Assembly (NCBI RefSeq): GCF_011378715.1
Contig: NZ_WTKU01000029.1
Coordinates: forward strand, 1 to 49,524
Direction: 5' to 3'
Source: Psychromonas sp. SA13A
Lineage (GTDB): Bacteria > Pseudomonadota > Gammaproteobacteria > Enterobacterales > Psychromonadaceae
DNA length: 49,524 nucleotides
Notes under the pieces: model-generated
Told to the model about the DNA's origin: nothing
Databases searched by the model: none
What the model saw: the letters and a program-made list of their open reading frames with translations, nothing else
Program-made: the position numbers and the translations under genes
Shown here: positions 8,587-20,087 of the stretch, piece after piece
Position numbering within the stretch: the stretch's first letter is position 1
Layout: each line of letters opens with the position of its first letter

Positions 8587-9672
8587 TTATTTCAGCTCTG
8601 TAATTTTTATTTGCTCAATGGTCGGCTGTAAGTCTTTATATAGATTAATTGCCACCTGTTCAGCTAAGTGTAAATACGGATCAACTAGCTCAGGAAGATC
8701 ACCTTTAGCTACCGTTGGCGTACCTGCATCGGTATCTTCTCGGTATCGAATATGTAATGGTAATTCACCTAAATAAGGTAAATTAAATTGTTCTGCTAAT
8801 TTTCGTCCGCCACCGGTTCCAAAAATTGCTTCTTGATGGCCACATTTAACGCAGGAATAAACGCTCATGTTCTCAATTAATCCAGCGACATGTACGTCTA
8901 CTTTATTAAACATGATGACCCCTTTTTGAGCATCAATTAATGCAACGTCCTGCGGGGTTGTGACTATAATTGCACTGGTAACAGGTACATTTTGCGACAT
9001 TGTTAATTGAATATCGCCGGTACCCGGTGGCATATCCACAATCAAATAGTCTAATTCAGGCCAGTCCGTTTCATTCAACACTTGTTGCAAGGCTTTACTC
9101 GCCATAGGACCACGCCATACCATGGCATCTTTATCATCGATTAAAAAGCCAATGCTATTACCCACAATGCCATGAGCGCTAATTGGCGTTAATAGTTTGC
9201 CATCAGCAGAGGTCGATTTAGTTTGTTTTTTACCGATCATAGTAGGCAAAGATGGGCCATAAATATCTGCATCTAATAACCCTACTTTTGCACCATTCTT
9301 GGCCAACGAAATAGCAAGGTTAACACTGACCGTAGATTTACCCACTCCGCCTTTACCCGATGAAACGGCAATAATGTTGTTTATATTAGGATTAGTTTTG
9401 GCCACTTTTTTGTGCTCAAAGGTGGGCACTTTGTAGCTAACATTCCACACTGCAGGTTGTTTGAATAAGGTTTGTAATGAATCAGCTGTTTGTTGTTGTA
9501 AAGAAGCTAACCATTTAGGTGCATAGAAAGGTAAACGTAAATTGATTTCAGCTGAGTCTTCTTTAATAACTAATAAACGCTGCTCAATAAATTTTTTAAA
9601 TATTGTTTCTTCAATTGCTTTTTCTAAACATTTTAAAACTTTTTGTTCGATAGTTTTCTTTTTAAACAGCAT
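8587..9672 (-). CDS. mrp: Mrp/ApbC Fe-S cluster carrier ATPase
   Basis: This 361-residue cytoplasmic P-loop protein binds a [4Fe-4S] cluster between two subunits and passes it to target enzymes. The N-terminal ~90 residues are a MIP18/DUF59-like region. The deviant Walker A SSGKGGVGKST lies at 104-114 with both lysines, switch II is VDMPPGTGD at 213-221, and the cluster ligands are Cys275 and Cys278 in SCVKCGH. AAGGG lies 8 bases before the ATG. It is divergent from metG with 197 bp between, an arrangement common in Gammaproteobacteria. Confidence 0.95.
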   Translation of the reverse strand: MLFKKKTIEQKVLKCLEKAIEETIFKKFIEQRLLVIKEDSAEINLRLPFYAPKWLASLQQQTADSLQTLFKQPAVWNVSYKVPTFEHKKVAKTNPNINNIIAVSSGKGGVGKSTVSVNLAISLAKNGAKVGLLDADIYGPSLPTMIGKKQTKSTSADGKLLTPISAHGIVGNSIGFLIDDKDAMVWRGPMASKALQQVLNETDWPELDYLIVDMPPGTGDIQLTMSQNVPVTSAIIVTTPQDVALIDAQKGVIMFNKVDVHVAGLIENMSVYSCVKCGHQEAIFGTGGGRKLAEQFNLPYLGELPLHIRYREDTDAGTPTVAKGDLPELVDPYLHLAEQVAINLYKDLQPTIEQIKITELK

Positions 9673-9869
9673 GATAAACCCTTAAAACTGAATTGATGAG
9701 TGAGTTTATCAAAATCATTAGATAAATCATCCTTATTAAAAATAGGCCTTAATACATACTGATACCTACTAGCTATCAAGAAACCTAGATAAGAGTGGGA
9801 TTTATAATGTTTTTTGGGTAGAATTACTGGCTTAAAAAATCCGCTTAGACTTAAGGAATATCAAATAAA

Positions 9870-11930
9870 ATGGCTAATCAAGATCGTAATATCCTTGTTA
9901 CCTGCGCCCTTCCCTATGCTAATGGTCCAATCCATTTAGGGCATATGCTTGAGCACGTACAAGCTGACATCTGGGTTCGTTTCCAGCGCTTACGCGGTAA
10001 TAACATTCATTTTGTTTGTGCTGATGATGCACACGGCACGGCTATCATGCTGAAAGCGCAAGAAATGGGTATCACTCCTGAGCAATTAATTGCACAAGTA
10101 CAAGCTGATCATGAGAAAGATTTTGAAGGGTTTAACATCAGTTTTGATAACTACCATTCAACACATTCAGAAGAAAATAAAGCATTATCATCACAAGTTT
10201 ATTTAGCATTACGTGATAACGGCTACATCACTAAAAAAGTGGTTTCGCAATTATACGACCCAGAAAAAGAGATGTTTTTACCGGATCGCTTTGTAAAAGG
10301 TACTTGCCCAAAATGTAAAGCAGAAGATCAGTACGGCGATAACTGTGATGTTTGTGGCGCTACCTATAGCCCAGCTGAAATGATTAATCCAAAATCAGTG
10401 GTTTCTAATGCAACTCCTGTGATGAAAGATACAGAAAACTTATTCTTTGATGCGCCACAATTTCAAGACATGCTTGTTGAATGGACTAAATCAGGCGCAC
10501 TACAAAATGAAGTGGCTAATAAGTTAAGTGAATGGTTTGAAAGTGGCTTAAAAGCGTGGGATATCACTCGTGATGCACCTTACTTTGGCTTTGAAATCCC
10601 TGATGCACCGGGTAAATTCTTTTATGTTTGGCTAGATGCGCCGATTGGTTACATGGGTAGCTTTAAAAATCTGTGTGATCGTACCGATGGTCTTAATTTT
10701 GACGATTACTGGAAAAAAGACAGCACAGCTGAGCTTTACCATTTCATTGGTAAGGACATCATCAACTTCCACGGTTTATTCTGGCCAGCGATGTTAGAAG
10801 GTGCAGGTTTCCGTAAACCGACTGGCGTTAATGTACATGGTTATGTCAGTGTTAATGGTGAGAAAATGTCTAAATCAAAAGGCACCTTCATCAAAGCAAG
10901 TACTTATCTTGAAAACTTAGATCCTGAGTGTTTACGTTATTATTACGCTGCGAAACTAACATCTCGTGTTGATGATTTAGACTTTAACTTAGAAGACTTT
11001 GCGCAACGAGTTAACTCTGATGTGGTTAATAAGTTAGTTAACTTAGCTTCTCGTACAGCTGGCTTTATTGCTAAAAAATACGACGGTCAACTTTCTAAAG
11101 AAGTGTCTGAACCTGAGTTATACCAACAGTTTGTTGATGCCGGTGAGTCCATTTCAACGCAATTTGAAAACCGTGAATTCGCTCGCGCTATTCGTGAAAT
11201 CATGGCATTGGCTGATATTGCCAATAAATACATTGATGACAAAGCACCGTGGGCATTGGCTAAAGTTGAAGGCAAAGAAGTTGAAGTGCAAGATATCTGT
11301 TCAATGGGTATTAACTTGTTCCGTGTGTTAATGACGTATTTGAAACCAATCATGCCAAAACTAACCGAGCGTAGTGAATCATTTTTAGATGAAACGTTAA
11401 CTTGGGACAGCATTCAAACACCATTAGCTGGCCATAAAATTAATAAGTTTAAAGCTTTATTCCAACGCATTGATCCTAAACATGTTGAAGCTATGGTTGA
11501 ATCGTCTAAAGCAAGCGCAGCTGCCGATGCAGCTGCTAAAGAAAAAGCTGCAGAAGCTACACAGGCTGCAAGTCAAAGTGAGTTAGATAAAGAACCGATT
11601 GCCGCTGAGATTGATTTTGATACTTTTGCTAAAACGGACTTACGTGTTGCTTTAATTGCTAAAGCTGAACATGTGCCTAAAGCTAATAAACTGTTAAAAC
11701 TAACCTTAGACTTAGGCGGCGAAACACGTACCGTCTTTGCTGGTATTAAATCAGCTTATAACCCTGAAGATTTGGAAGGTAAATTAACAGTCATGGTGGC
11801 GAACCTTGCACCGCGTCAAATGAAATTTGGTTTGTCTGAAGGTATGGTATTAGCAGCGGGACCTGGCGGTGAAGATATTCATATTTTAAACCCAGATTCA
11901 GGTGCAAAACCTGGTCAGCGTATTATGTAG
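9870..11930 (+). CDS. metG: methionyl-tRNA synthetase
   Basis: This 686-residue class I synthetase charges tRNA-Met with methionine. The HIGH motif reads HLGH at residues 22-25. Zinc-ligand cysteines are 146, 149, 159 and 162 in the connective domain, and KMSKS is at 332-336. An anticodon-binding helical domain is followed by an Ala/Lys-rich linker (about 540-575) and a C-terminal EMAP-II-type tRNA-binding domain ending at 686, as in the long dimeric E. coli form (677). The start follows TAAGGAATATCAAATAAA. It is transcribed alone and closed by the hairpin at 12020. Confidence 0.98.
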   Translation: MANQDRNILVTCALPYANGPIHLGHMLEHVQADIWVRFQRLRGNNIHFVCADDAHGTAIMLKAQEMGITPEQLIAQVQADHEKDFEGFNISFDNYHSTHSEENKALSSQVYLALRDNGYITKKVVSQLYDPEKEMFLPDRFVKGTCPKCKAEDQYGDNCDVCGATYSPAEMINPKSVVSNATPVMKDTENLFFDAPQFQDMLVEWTKSGALQNEVANKLSEWFESGLKAWDITRDAPYFGFEIPDAPGKFFYVWLDAPIGYMGSFKNLCDRTDGLNFDDYWKKDSTAELYHFIGKDIINFHGLFWPAMLEGAGFRKPTGVNVHGYVSVNGEKMSKSKGTFIKASTYLENLDPECLRYYYAAKLTSRVDDLDFNLEDFAQRVNSDVVNKLVNLASRTAGFIAKKYDGQLSKEVSEPELYQQFVDAGESISTQFENREFARAIREIMALADIANKYIDDKAPWALAKVEGKEVEVQDICSMGINLFRVLMTYLKPIMPKLTERSESFLDETLTWDSIQTPLAGHKINKFKALFQRIDPKHVEAMVESSKASAAADAAAKEKAAEATQAASQSELDKEPIAAEIDFDTFAKTDLRVALIAKAEHVPKANKLLKLTLDLGGETRTVFAGIKSAYNPEDLEGKLTVMVANLAPRQMKFGLSEGMVLAAGPGGEDIHILNPDSGAKPGQRIM

Positions 11931-12019
11931 CTGCGGTGGCTCTTAGTTAATATAAAAGTGTTAATATAAAACCATTAATAATAGATCACGTTGCGCATGA
12001 CTAAAGTGACTAGAAACTA

Positions 12020-12055
12020 AAAAGGGGCTTAATCAATTGATTAAGCCCCTTTTTT
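12020..12055. terminator. bidirectional terminator between metG and xylA
   Basis: GGGGCTTAATCA (12024-12035) and TGATTAAGCCCC (12038-12049) pair perfectly. An A-run precedes and a T-run follows, so the hairpin works for both metG and the convergent xylA. Confidence 0.9.
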
Positions 12056-12086
12056 ATTATGATTTTATTGATAAAAATATTTAAAG

Positions 12087-13406
12087 CTACTTAAAAACAA
12101 AACCGTTTACCACATTTTCTAAGTATTCTTGAGCACCAGACACAGGGGTTGGTTGAAAATCACTTTTAGCCGCATGCTCAGCTAATGCAGAGAGTGAAAG
12201 TTTACCACTTAAAATATCTTTGCCCATTTGGTCATTCCAACCAGCATAACGATTAGCGATATTTTTACCTAAAATATCATTTTCGATCATACCCGCTGCG
12301 CGCTCTAATGAAGCAGCCATTACATCCATTCCACCAATATGGCCGTGGAAAAGGTCAGCACCATCAATTGATGGACGACGAACACGTGAGTCAAAGTTGA
12401 AACCACCCGTTGTAAAGCCACCCGCTTTAAGAATTTCGTACATAACTAACGTATTCTCTTCAACACTATTTGGGAATTGGTCAGTATCCCAGCCTAGTTG
12501 AGGGTCACCTCGGTTAGCATCAACTGAGCCAAATAAACCTAATGATGTCGCTGTTGCGATTTCATGTTGGAAGCTATGGCCTGCTAACGTGGCATGATTA
12601 GCTTCGATGTTGACTTTAATCTCATTTTCAAGCCCGTACTGCTTTAAGAAACCATAAACAGTTGCCGTATCATAATCATATTGATGTTTAGTAGGCTCTT
12701 GAGGTTTTGGCTCGATTAAAATAGCACCTTTAAAACCTATTTTATGCTTATGTTCAACAACCATCTGCATCATTCGGCCCAACTGCTCACGCTCTTGGCG
12801 CAAATCAGTATTTAATAGTGTTTCGTAACCTTCTCGACCTCCCCACAATACATAGTTATCACCACCTAGGCGTTGTGTTGCACCCATTGCATTAAATATT
12901 TGAGTAGCGGCATAAGCAAACACTTCAGGGTTTGGATTGGTAGCAGCACCGTTCATATAACGTGGGTTAGAGAACGCATTTGCAGTCCCCCAAAGAAGTT
13001 TTAGGCCAGTCTCAGCTTGTTTCGCTTCTAATACATCAACCATTTCAGCAAAGTTATTTTGGTATTCTTTTAGCGAATTACCCTCTGGTGCAATATCAGT
13101 ATCGTGAAAACAGTAATAGGGTACGCTTAATTTTTTAAAGAATTCAAAAGCAGCATCTGCTTTCATTTTTGCCATGTCCATTGCATTACCCGGTTTGTGC
13201 CAAGGTCTGTCAAAGGTACCGGCACCAAAAACATCTGAACCAGGCCAACAAAAGTTATGCCAGTAACAAGCGGCAAAACGTAAATGGTCTTTCATTGGTT
13301 TGCCAAGAATAATTTTTTCTGCATCGTAGTGGCGGAATGCGAGTGGATTTGTTGAGGTTGTACCTTCAAACTTTATTGGAGAAACACTTTTAAAAAATTC
13401 AGTCAT
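12087..13406 (-). CDS. xylA: xylose isomerase
   Basis: This 439-residue TIM-barrel enzyme converts D-xylose to D-xylulose, the first intracellular step of xylose use. It is close to E. coli XylA (440) from end to end. Catalytic His101 and Asp104 lie in [21 protein letters not shown] and [11 protein letters not shown] supply the two-metal site with downstream Glu, His and Asp residues ([33 protein letters not shown]). A GGAA lies upstream of the ATG. xylA follows xylR on the same strand after 223 bp, enough for its own promoter with activator sites. A possible CRP box is noted there. Confidence 0.98.
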   Translation of the reverse strand: MTEFFKSVSPIKFEGTTSTNPLAFRHYDAEKIILGKPMKDHLRFAACYWHNFCWPGSDVFGAGTFDRPWHKPGNAMDMAKMKADAAFEFFKKLSVPYYCFHDTDIAPEGNSLKEYQNNFAEMVDVLEAKQAETGLKLLWGTANAFSNPRYMNGAATNPNPEVFAYAATQIFNAMGATQRLGGDNYVLWGGREGYETLLNTDLRQEREQLGRMMQMVVEHKHKIGFKGAILIEPKPQEPTKHQYDYDTATVYGFLKQYGLENEIKVNIEANHATLAGHSFQHEIATATSLGLFGSVDANRGDPQLGWDTDQFPNSVEENTLVMYEILKAGGFTTGGFNFDSRVRRPSIDGADLFHGHIGGMDVMAASLERAAGMIENDILGKNIANRYAGWNDQMGKDILSGKLSLSALAEHAAKSDFQPTPVSGAQEYLENVVNGFVFK

Positions 13407-13523
13407 AATAATGATTCCATTGGTTGATTAAGAAAGATGTTATTTAAACTCACCTCATCTTTTTCTTTTTCTGCAATTCATTCAATTATGATATTTGTTA
13501 GCTCTATTCACTGATTTAACTAA

Positions 13524-13539
13524 CGTGGCAAACCTCACA
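13524..13539 (-). promoter_or_regulatory. possible CRP site upstream of xylA
   Basis: On the minus strand TGTGAGGTTTGCCACG has a perfect left half TGTGA and a 3/5 right half, 118-133 bp before the xylA start. Xylose genes are CRP-dependent in E. coli. The match is only moderate. Confidence 0.3.
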
Positions 13540-13629
13540 CTTATTTTTTTATTTTTTGATGATTTATGTGAATACAACCAACTATTATTAATATTATAGG
13601 TTACCAATAAGGCATATTGCTTAAACATT

Positions 13630-14829
13630 TTACTCAAGCAGATTTATCATACGGTACTCTTTTGGTGTCATCTCAATGTCTTTTTTAAAAACGGTATACA
13701 TATATTGAAGCGATGGATATCCACATAAATCTGGAATTTCAGCAATAGCAATGGTGGTAGAATAGAGAAGTTGGCAAGCTCGTTTAAGCTTAGCATTGTG
13801 AATTTCTTGGTGTACCGAGTGCCCTCTTTCATCCTTAAAACGTGACTCTAAATTTGAACGAGAAATTCTTAAATGATCTAACACTTGATCAACTTTAATG
13901 CCGTTATAAGCGTTATTACGAATATAATGCATCGCTCTAATAACCAGAGGATCGTTAATCGCCTGAAAATCACTACTCTGGCGCTCAAAAACTTTTGAAG
14001 CAGGTATAATTATACGCGGTAACTGCGCTAGTTGATGATCAACTGATAAAGTATTATCTACTGGTGTTACTAATTTTTGATGCAGCATTTTAGCCGCAGC
14101 ATATCCCATCGCTTTACACCCTTGTCCCACAGAGCTCAATGACACTCTGGTGAGATAACGTGTTAACTCTTCATTATCAATACCTATGATCGCAATCTTA
14201 TCTGGCACCATTAACTCCAAGTGTTCGCATACTTGTAATAAGTGCCTTGCTCGCGCATCGGTTACCGCAATAATACCAACTGGTGTTGGTAATCTTTGTA
14301 ACCAGTCAGCTAAACGGTTCATATCATATTGCCAGCTTTCTGCAGTCGTTATATTTCCTCTATAAACGGAACCTGAATAGTTTTCTCTAGTGAGCATACT
14401 TTTAAATGCTTTTTCTCTTTCAGCCGCCCATCGATTAGTAGGCCCATCGGGTAAGCTATAAAATGCAAAATGCTCTAACCCTTTATCCATTAAGTGCAGA
14501 AAAGCGGTTTCGACTAAATTTTTATTATCGGTACCGATATATGGCACATTAGGGTAGTCTTTTTCATTTTCATAGGAACCACCTACCCCTACTACCGGAA
14601 TATTTAGAGTAGAAACAAGTGACTTAATGTCAGGATCATCCAAGTCTGCAATAATGCCGTCTCCAACCCAGTCTTTGATTTTAGCTAAATTTGTACAAAA
14701 ATTTTCTTCAAAGAAAATATCCCAATCACATTGCGTCGCTTGTAGGTATTCACCAACCCCCTTAATAACCTGACGGTCGTAAGCTTTGTTGGCATTAAAT
14801 AAAAGGGCAATTCGATAATTTTTTTTCAT
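13630..14829 (-). CDS. xylR: XylR, xylose-responsive AraC-family activator
   Basis: This 399-residue regulator has two parts, like E. coli XylR (392). The N-terminal ~280 residues form a periplasmic-binding-protein/LacI-like sugar sensor (LLFNANKAYDRQVIKGVGEY, IIAVTDARARHLLQVCEHL, IGIDNEELTRYL). The C-terminal ~110 form an AraC double helix-turn-helix, with KVDQVLDHLRISRSNLESRF and GYPSLQYMYTVFKK. When xylose binds, the E. coli protein activates xylA and xylF promoters. Here it lies upstream of xylA on the same strand and divergent from xylB across 409 bp, so it sits centrally to activate both sides. The start at 14829 matches the family. Confidence 0.97.
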   Translation of the reverse strand: MKKNYRIALLFNANKAYDRQVIKGVGEYLQATQCDWDIFFEENFCTNLAKIKDWVGDGIIADLDDPDIKSLVSTLNIPVVGVGGSYENEKDYPNVPYIGTDNKNLVETAFLHLMDKGLEHFAFYSLPDGPTNRWAAEREKAFKSMLTRENYSGSVYRGNITTAESWQYDMNRLADWLQRLPTPVGIIAVTDARARHLLQVCEHLELMVPDKIAIIGIDNEELTRYLTRVSLSSVGQGCKAMGYAAAKMLHQKLVTPVDNTLSVDHQLAQLPRIIIPASKVFERQSSDFQAINDPLVIRAMHYIRNNAYNGIKVDQVLDHLRISRSNLESRFKDERGHSVHQEIHNAKLKRACQLLYSTTIAIAEIPDLCGYPSLQYMYTVFKKDIEMTPKEYRMINLLE

Positions 14830-15238
14830 AACACTCTACTCAGGGAATCGATGGCACAATAAAAACATGCATTTATAACGTTCAAACAATCTCTTTAAAG
14901 TAAATATCAAGGATGTTTTTTGCATTTTAAATAAATCAAAAGTTAAAATATTCAACAATAAAAAAACAGTAAAATTAAAGTAAAACAATAAGTTAAGAAT
15001 CAATCATTTTTTAACTGTAACCTAGTGTTGTACCATAGCTCTATTTAAACAGTATCATTTACTATGCAATTTGTGAGCTATCACTCAATCAACAAATCAG
15101 AGAATCGTACTATTAAAAATCATAATTGTTATCGTAAATAATAAGCATCAAAATAACGCCATTAATGGTCATTGACTTAAATAAACGGTTATATAAATTG
15201 AATTAACCCTCATTCTTTATTTGTAAAAGGAATATTAC
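14830..15238. other. xylR-xylB divergent regulatory region
   Basis: This 409-bp AT-rich region has no gene. It must hold the promoters for xylR (leftward) and xylB (rightward). An imperfect palindrome TTGTGAGCTATCACTCAA at 15069-15086 is the only clear dyad I see. It could be read as a poor CRP-like site (8 of 10 core positions on the minus strand). I could not define XylR boxes by eye. Confidence 0.45.
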
Positions 15239-16690
15239 ATGTTCATTGGTATCGATCTCGGTACATCTGGGGTAAAAGTAATTTTGCTCGATGTAAATGA
15301 TGTTATTTTAGCAACAAAATCGGTCGCGATCTCAGTATCACGCCCTTTCCCTTTGTGGTCAGAACAAGATCCAGAATCTTGGTGGACGGCCACAGACCAA
15401 GCAATTAAAGCATTAGCCTCTGAACATGACTTATCAAAGGTACAAAGTATCGGTATTGCAGGTCAAATGCATGGAGCGACATTATTAGACAAAGACTCAA
15501 ATATATTAAGGCCTGCTATTTTATGGAATGATGGGCGTTCTGAAAAAGAGTGCCTTGAAATTGAGCAATTAGTACCAAATAGTCGAGACATTACGGGCAA
15601 TATTATGATGCCGGGTTTCACGGCTCCAAAATTAAAATGGATACAAAAACACGAACCGGAATGTTTTTCAAAAGTTGCAAAGGTGTTGTTACCTAAAGAT
15701 TATTTAAACTTCCGATTAACAGGCGATTTTGTATCGGACATGTCCGATGCCGCCGGCACCATGTGGTTAAATGTAGGTAAAAGAGATTGGGATGAGCAAT
15801 TGCTTGCGGCAACGGGTTTATCACGTGACAACATGCCTAGATTATTTGAAGGAAATCAAGTCACTGGGCATTTATCGAATGTCATTGCTCAGCGATGGGG
15901 AATGGGCAACGTTCCTGTTGTAGCTGGTGCAGGCGATAATGCAGCAGGTGCAATTGGTGTTGGTATCATCAAACCTGGACAAGCTATGTTGTCATTAGGA
16001 ACTTCTGGCGTTTATTTCGCTGTTACTAATGGTTTTACACCCAACCCTGAGTCTGCATTACATAGTTTTTGTCATGCATTGCCTTCTACTTGGCACTCTA
16101 TGTCAGTTATTTTAAGTGCGGCATCTTGCTTGAACTGGGTTGCTGAATTAACAGGAGCAGCCGATGTTGCAAGCCTATTAGCAGAAGTTGAGAATGATGC
16201 AAATCCAACGTCAGAAGTGATTTTTTTACCCTATTTATCAGGCGAGCGCACACCACATAATAATGCCAATGCTAAAGGTGTGTTCTTTGGCATGACACAT
16301 GAAACTAAAAGAGCGGAATTAGGTAAAGCAGTGTTAGAGGGCGTGGCTTTTGCTTTGGCAGACGGTCTTGATGCTTTACATGCCACAGGTGTAGATCCTG
16401 AGGAAATATCCTTGATCGGCGGCGGAGCACAAAGTCCCTATTGGCGTCAAATGTTAGCGGATATATTTAATAGAAAACTAGCTTATCGTTCTGGTGGAGA
16501 AGTGGGTCCTGCATTAGGGGCTGCTCGCCTTGCTCATTTAGGGGTGACAAAAGATAAAACAGTATCTGAAATATGCCCTGTTCCAACATTAGTTCAAATG
16601 CACTTACCTGATAGCAGCAAACACCTCGCCTATGTCGCTAAACGAGAAAAATTTCAAAAGCTGTATGTGCAATTAAAAGATCTTTTTTAA
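15239..16690 (+). CDS. xylB: xylulokinase
   Basis: This 483-residue FGGY-family sugar kinase phosphorylates D-xylulose to xylulose 5-phosphate, which enters the pentose phosphate pathway. It is strongly similar to E. coli XylB (484): IGIDLGTSGVKVILL phosphate-binding loop at the N-terminus, IGIAGQMHGATLLD, PAILWNDGRS, VVAGAGDNAAGA with the likely catalytic Asp, SLGTSGVYFAV and LIGGGAQSPYWRQMLAD. AAAAGGA lies 8 bases before the ATG. It is separated from xylA by xylR and reads in the opposite direction, unlike the E. coli xylAB operon. Confidence 0.98.
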   Translation: MFIGIDLGTSGVKVILLDVNDVILATKSVAISVSRPFPLWSEQDPESWWTATDQAIKALASEHDLSKVQSIGIAGQMHGATLLDKDSNILRPAILWNDGRSEKECLEIEQLVPNSRDITGNIMMPGFTAPKLKWIQKHEPECFSKVAKVLLPKDYLNFRLTGDFVSDMSDAAGTMWLNVGKRDWDEQLLAATGLSRDNMPRLFEGNQVTGHLSNVIAQRWGMGNVPVVAGAGDNAAGAIGVGIIKPGQAMLSLGTSGVYFAVTNGFTPNPESALHSFCHALPSTWHSMSVILSAASCLNWVAELTGAADVASLLAEVENDANPTSEVIFLPYLSGERTPHNNANAKGVFFGMTHETKRAELGKAVLEGVAFALADGLDALHATGVDPEEISLIGGGAQSPYWRQMLADIFNRKLAYRSGGEVGPALGAARLAHLGVTKDKTVSEICPVPTLVQMHLPDSSKHLAYVAKREKFQKLYVQLKDLF

Positions 16691-16724
16691 ATTAGAATAA
16701 CCATAAACCAATACCCATCTTATC

Positions 16725-16756
16725 AACAATGCCAGTAATAGCTTACTGGCATTGTT
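16725..16756 (+). terminator. stem-loop after xylB
   Basis: AACAATGCCAGTAA (16725-16738) and TTACTGGCATTGTT (16743-16756) form a perfect 14-bp stem with a 4-base loop, 35 bp past the xylB stop. The following bases are only partly T-rich. Confidence 0.75.
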
Positions 16757-17276
16757 GCATCTGAATGTTCCTTTTTAATCCCCCGTATTTGTAGAGAATT
16801 GTAGCGCAGTGCAATAGAGACGAATCAATACCAACACTCTTAAGTGATGAAATTTGCTCCTTTCACAATAACGCATTCTGCATCTCCAGAATCAGGTAAT
16901 GGTTGAAATAAATCCCACAATATCTTGTGTAATGCATTTATGATTTGAATCTAAGCAAGGATTTGAGCGGCATAATTATGGTATTAATAGTCTAGGATCA
17001 GTTGCCCTTTGAATGTTATTTTCGCTGAATTAATGACTGTTTAGGGAAGGTTAAGCTTATCTGTTTTGTTATTAGGACGTCTTTATTCAACACTTATATT
17101 CGCATAATAGCTCAAAATTTATTAGGGAGAATTCATTCTAAACAGCAAAGATCCACAACAACTAAACATTTCAAGTCTTATTAATCTCTGTACTGTAATA
17201 CTTTAGTTAAATATTGTAGTTAGACACTGCAATTAATCACTATAGTTAATCATTGCGCTCCAATAAATGATTGATA
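16757..17276. other. 520-bp region without a recognisable gene
   Basis: It lies between the xylB stem-loop and the terminator of the xylFGH operon. No open frame of useful length exists. On the minus strand a stretch near 16850-16945 reads LHKILWDLFQPLPDSGDAEC in one frame before stops, which may be a decayed gene fragment, but I cannot identify it. The rest is AT-rich with short irregular TTAGTTAA-like repeats around 17190-17255. Confidence 0.4.
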
Positions 17277-17312
17277 CAAAAAAGCCCAAAGTTCAATTAG
17301 TACCTTGGGCTT
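17277..17312 (-). terminator. terminator of the xylFGH operon
   Basis: On the minus strand AAGCCCAAGG and CTTTGGGCTT pair around a loop and are followed by TTTTTTG. It lies 27 bp after the xylH stop. Confidence 0.85.
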
Positions 17313-17338
17313 GATAATAATAGTGCTTTGGTTAAATC

Positions 17339-18514
17339 CTAACCTCTATGCTTACTTGCACTATCCATCCAAACAGCTAATAACAATACCCCACCTTTTA
17401 CTATGTATTGCCAAAAAGTAGGGACATCCATCATACTCATCCCATTATCCAGCGATGCCATGATAAAGGCGCCAATCACCGCACCGATAACAGTACCTAC
17501 GCCACCAGCCATACTTGCACCACCAATAACACAAGCAGCAATTGCATCTAGCTCTGCTATATTACCTGCAGATGGAGAACCAGCACCTAAACGAGAACTC
17601 AGAATCAAAGCAGATATCGCCACTAAAAACCCATTCATTGCATAAACAGATAATTTAGTTTTTTCTACATTAATACCGGATAAACGACTCGCCTCAATAT
17701 TGCCACCAATCGCATAGATTCTGCGTCCAAACCGAGATTTAGCCGCGATAAAAGAGCCCACTAAAGCAAAAAATATAAGTAATAAAACTGGTGTAGGCAC
17801 ACCACGATAATCATTAAGTAAAACAATTGCGACTAATACTGCCACTGCAATTAAGGTGTTTTTTGTTAATGCGCTTTGAGTACTAGGTACAGATAATTGA
17901 TATTTTTTGCGTAAACCATTACGTTTTTTCTGCCATCCAAAATATCCTGCTAAACAACCTACACCGATCATTAAACTGACCATATCTGGTAAGTAACTCT
18001 GACCAATTACACTCATATCATCCGATATAGGCGCAACGGTTGTACCATCTGTGATGCCAATTAAAATACCACGAAACGCTAAGTAACCTGCTAGTGTAAC
18101 AATGAAGGAAGGTACTTTTCTGTACGCAACCCACCAGCCATTCCACGCGCCTAATACAACACCAGCAAATAACGTAATAATAATAGTTAGTGGTAACGGC
18201 AAGCCAAACCATACATCTAAAATGGCGGCAATACCCCCTAATAAACCCATTAGAGAACCAACAGATAAATCAATCTCACCACTAATAATAACAAAGACCA
18301 TTCCAATCGCTAAAATACCTGTAATGGCAGTTTGTCTTAACAGGTTAGAGATATTTCTCGGCGTTAAATAACTCCACTCAGTCATAATACTAAAAAATAG
18401 CATAATAAAGACAATCGCTGCGGCCATCACAACTAGCTGTATATTTACATTTTTAAACCTATCTTTAATACTTACACTTGCAGTGTTTTTAGTGTCATTT
18501 GCTTGCTTTATCAT
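17339..18514 (-). CDS. xylH: xylose ABC transporter permease XylH
   Basis: This 391-residue inner-membrane permease of the ribose/xylose family has about ten hydrophobic segments and matches E. coli XylH (393). Conserved stretches include [20 protein letters not shown], the [16 protein letters not shown] loop, [40 protein letters not shown] and [18 protein letters not shown]. The frame opens further upstream, but the ATG at 18514 has AAGGAG 7 bases before it and overlaps the xylG stop as ATGA, which indicates translational coupling. It is the last gene of xylFGH. Confidence 0.97.
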   Translation of the reverse strand: MIKQANDTKNTASVSIKDRFKNVNIQLVVMAAAIVFIMLFFSIMTEWSYLTPRNISNLLRQTAITGILAIGMVFVIISGEIDLSVGSLMGLLGGIAAILDVWFGLPLPLTIIITLFAGVVLGAWNGWWVAYRKVPSFIVTLAGYLAFRGILIGITDGTTVAPISDDMSVIGQSYLPDMVSLMIGVGCLAGYFGWQKKRNGLRKKYQLSVPSTQSALTKNTLIAVAVLVAIVLLNDYRGVPTPVLLLIFFALVGSFIAAKSRFGRRIYAIGGNIEASRLSGINVEKTKLSVYAMNGFLVAISALILSSRLGAGSPSAGNIAELDAIAACVIGGASMAGGVGTVIGAVIGAFIMASLDNGMSMMDVPTFWQYIVKGGVLLLAVWMDSASKHRG

Positions 18515-20034
18515 GCTACAACTCCTTCGGATAACGCACAATTCATGATTATTTCTTGGGATAAGTTCTCATTGACTAAGTTCCCTTTAATGATGCCTTC
18601 ATGCATCACTAAAACACGGTCACTGATACCAAGTACTTCTGGCAGTTCTGATGAAACCATAATGATGCTCAACCCGGTTTTCACTAGCTCAAACATGAGT
18701 TTATAAATTTCATATTTAGCGCCCACGTCGATACCACGTGTTGGTTCATCTAATATTAAAATACTTGGGGTAACCATTAAAAATCTAGCCAAAATGGCTT
18801 TTTGTTGATTACCACCGGATAAACTACTAATCGGTATTTCTGTATTGGGTGTTTTTACCGTTAGTCTTTTTGCGCTATCTGCAACCTTATTTGCTTCCAA
18901 AGTATCATTTACTATTCCAGCTGATGTAAACTGATCAAGAGCAGCTAGTGACATATTTTTACCAACAGACATAATAGGTACAATACCGTTGCGTTTGCGA
19001 TCTTCCGGTACCATTGCAATGCCAGCAACTAAAGCATCTCGACTACTTGCTGTTTTAATTTCTTGGCCATTTAAAAAATATTTCCCTTCGTGTTTACCTT
19101 GATAACAACCATACAAACATTCCATTAACTCTGTGCGGCCGGCACCAACTAAACCTGAAACCCCAAGGATTTCTCCTTTACGCAGTTCAAAACTGGCATT
19201 TCTTACTTTTGGTATCGCTGAATTAGCTTTATCCCATGCATTAACATTTTTAACTTCGAGAATAACCTCTCCAATATCATGCTCTTCACGTGGGAATAGT
19301 TGCTTCATTTCTCGACCAACCATCATTGTCACAATATCGTCGGTTGTCATATCCGCTGCTTCCCGTGTACCAATAGGAACACCGTCTCGAATGACACATA
19401 TTTTGTCTGAAATATTCTTCACTTCGCTTAGCTTATGAGAGATATAAATACAGCTCACGCCAGAGTCTCGTAACTCGGTGACCAGATTTAATAAAATTTC
19501 TGTTTCAGATTCAGTTAAAGGAGCAGTAGGCTCATCTAACACTAATAATTTGGCATTTTTAGACAATGCCTTTGCTATTTCTACTAATTGTTGTTGACCA
19601 ACACCTAAGTCACCCACTTTGGTTTCTGGGGAAACAGAGAGTCTTACTTTTTTAAGTAATATTTCGGCTTCATAATGCATTAACTCAAAATCCATAATGC
19701 CAAATTTACATAATTCAGAGCCAAGAAATAGGTTTTCAAGAATACTTAATTCTTTAACTAAAGTGAGCTCCTGATGAATAATGCCAATACCTAATTGTTC
19801 AGTGTCAGAGATATTTCTAGGTTCTAATTTTTTACCTTTATAAATAATTTCACCTTCATATGAGCCATGAGGGTAAATACCACAAAGTACTTTCATTAAT
19901 GTAGACTTGCCAGAACCATTCTCTCCGCATAAAGATAAAACTTCGCCTTTATTTAAGCTGATACTGACGCCATCTAACGCTTTAACAGGACCAAAACATT
20001 TAACGATATTGTTCATTTCCAATAATGGATGCAT
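18511..20034 (-). CDS. xylG: xylose ABC transporter ATPase XylG
   Basis: This 507-residue protein has two fused nucleotide-binding domains and energises xylose import. Domain 1 has Walker [10 protein letters not shown], signature [15 protein letters not shown] and Walker [10 protein letters not shown]. Domain 2 has the degenerate P-loop GLVGAGRTE, the signature [14 protein letters not shown] and [19 protein letters not shown]. The pattern fits RbsA/XylG proteins, in which the second site is weak, and E. coli XylG (513) aligns throughout. A GTG three codons upstream is possible, but AAGGAG is 8 bases from the ATG at 20034 and adjoins the GTG. It lies 53 bp after xylF. Confidence 0.97.
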   Translation of the reverse strand: MHPLLEMNNIVKCFGPVKALDGVSISLNKGEVLSLCGENGSGKSTLMKVLCGIYPHGSYEGEIIYKGKKLEPRNISDTEQLGIGIIHQELTLVKELSILENLFLGSELCKFGIMDFELMHYEAEILLKKVRLSVSPETKVGDLGVGQQQLVEIAKALSKNAKLLVLDEPTAPLTESETEILLNLVTELRDSGVSCIYISHKLSEVKNISDKICVIRDGVPIGTREAADMTTDDIVTMMVGREMKQLFPREEHDIGEVILEVKNVNAWDKANSAIPKVRNASFELRKGEILGVSGLVGAGRTELMECLYGCYQGKHEGKYFLNGQEIKTASSRDALVAGIAMVPEDRKRNGIVPIMSVGKNMSLAALDQFTSAGIVNDTLEANKVADSAKRLTVKTPNTEIPISSLSGGNQQKAILARFLMVTPSILILDEPTRGIDVGAKYEIYKLMFELVKTGLSIIMVSSELPEVLGISDRVLVMHEGIIKGNLVNENLSQEIIMNCALSEGVVA

Positions 20035-20087
20035 AAAAATCACTCCTTATAAGTAGCGCTAAACTGATGCTTAGCGCTGACAAATTC

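Noticed and set aside
13407..13629. XylR operator before xylA
   Set aside because: No convincing direct or inverted repeat shared with the xylB or xylF upstream regions could be found by eye.
15069..15086. CRP site before xylB
   Set aside because: TTGTGAGCTATCACTCAA has good half-sites, but the TGTGA to TCACT spacing is 4 rather than 6. Only 8 of 10 core bases fit when aligned on the other strand, so I mention it but do not call it.
18018..18212. Small Cys/Tyr/Trp-rich frame inside xylH
   Set aside because: It is an alternate frame of a well-supported permease gene, without a start signal.
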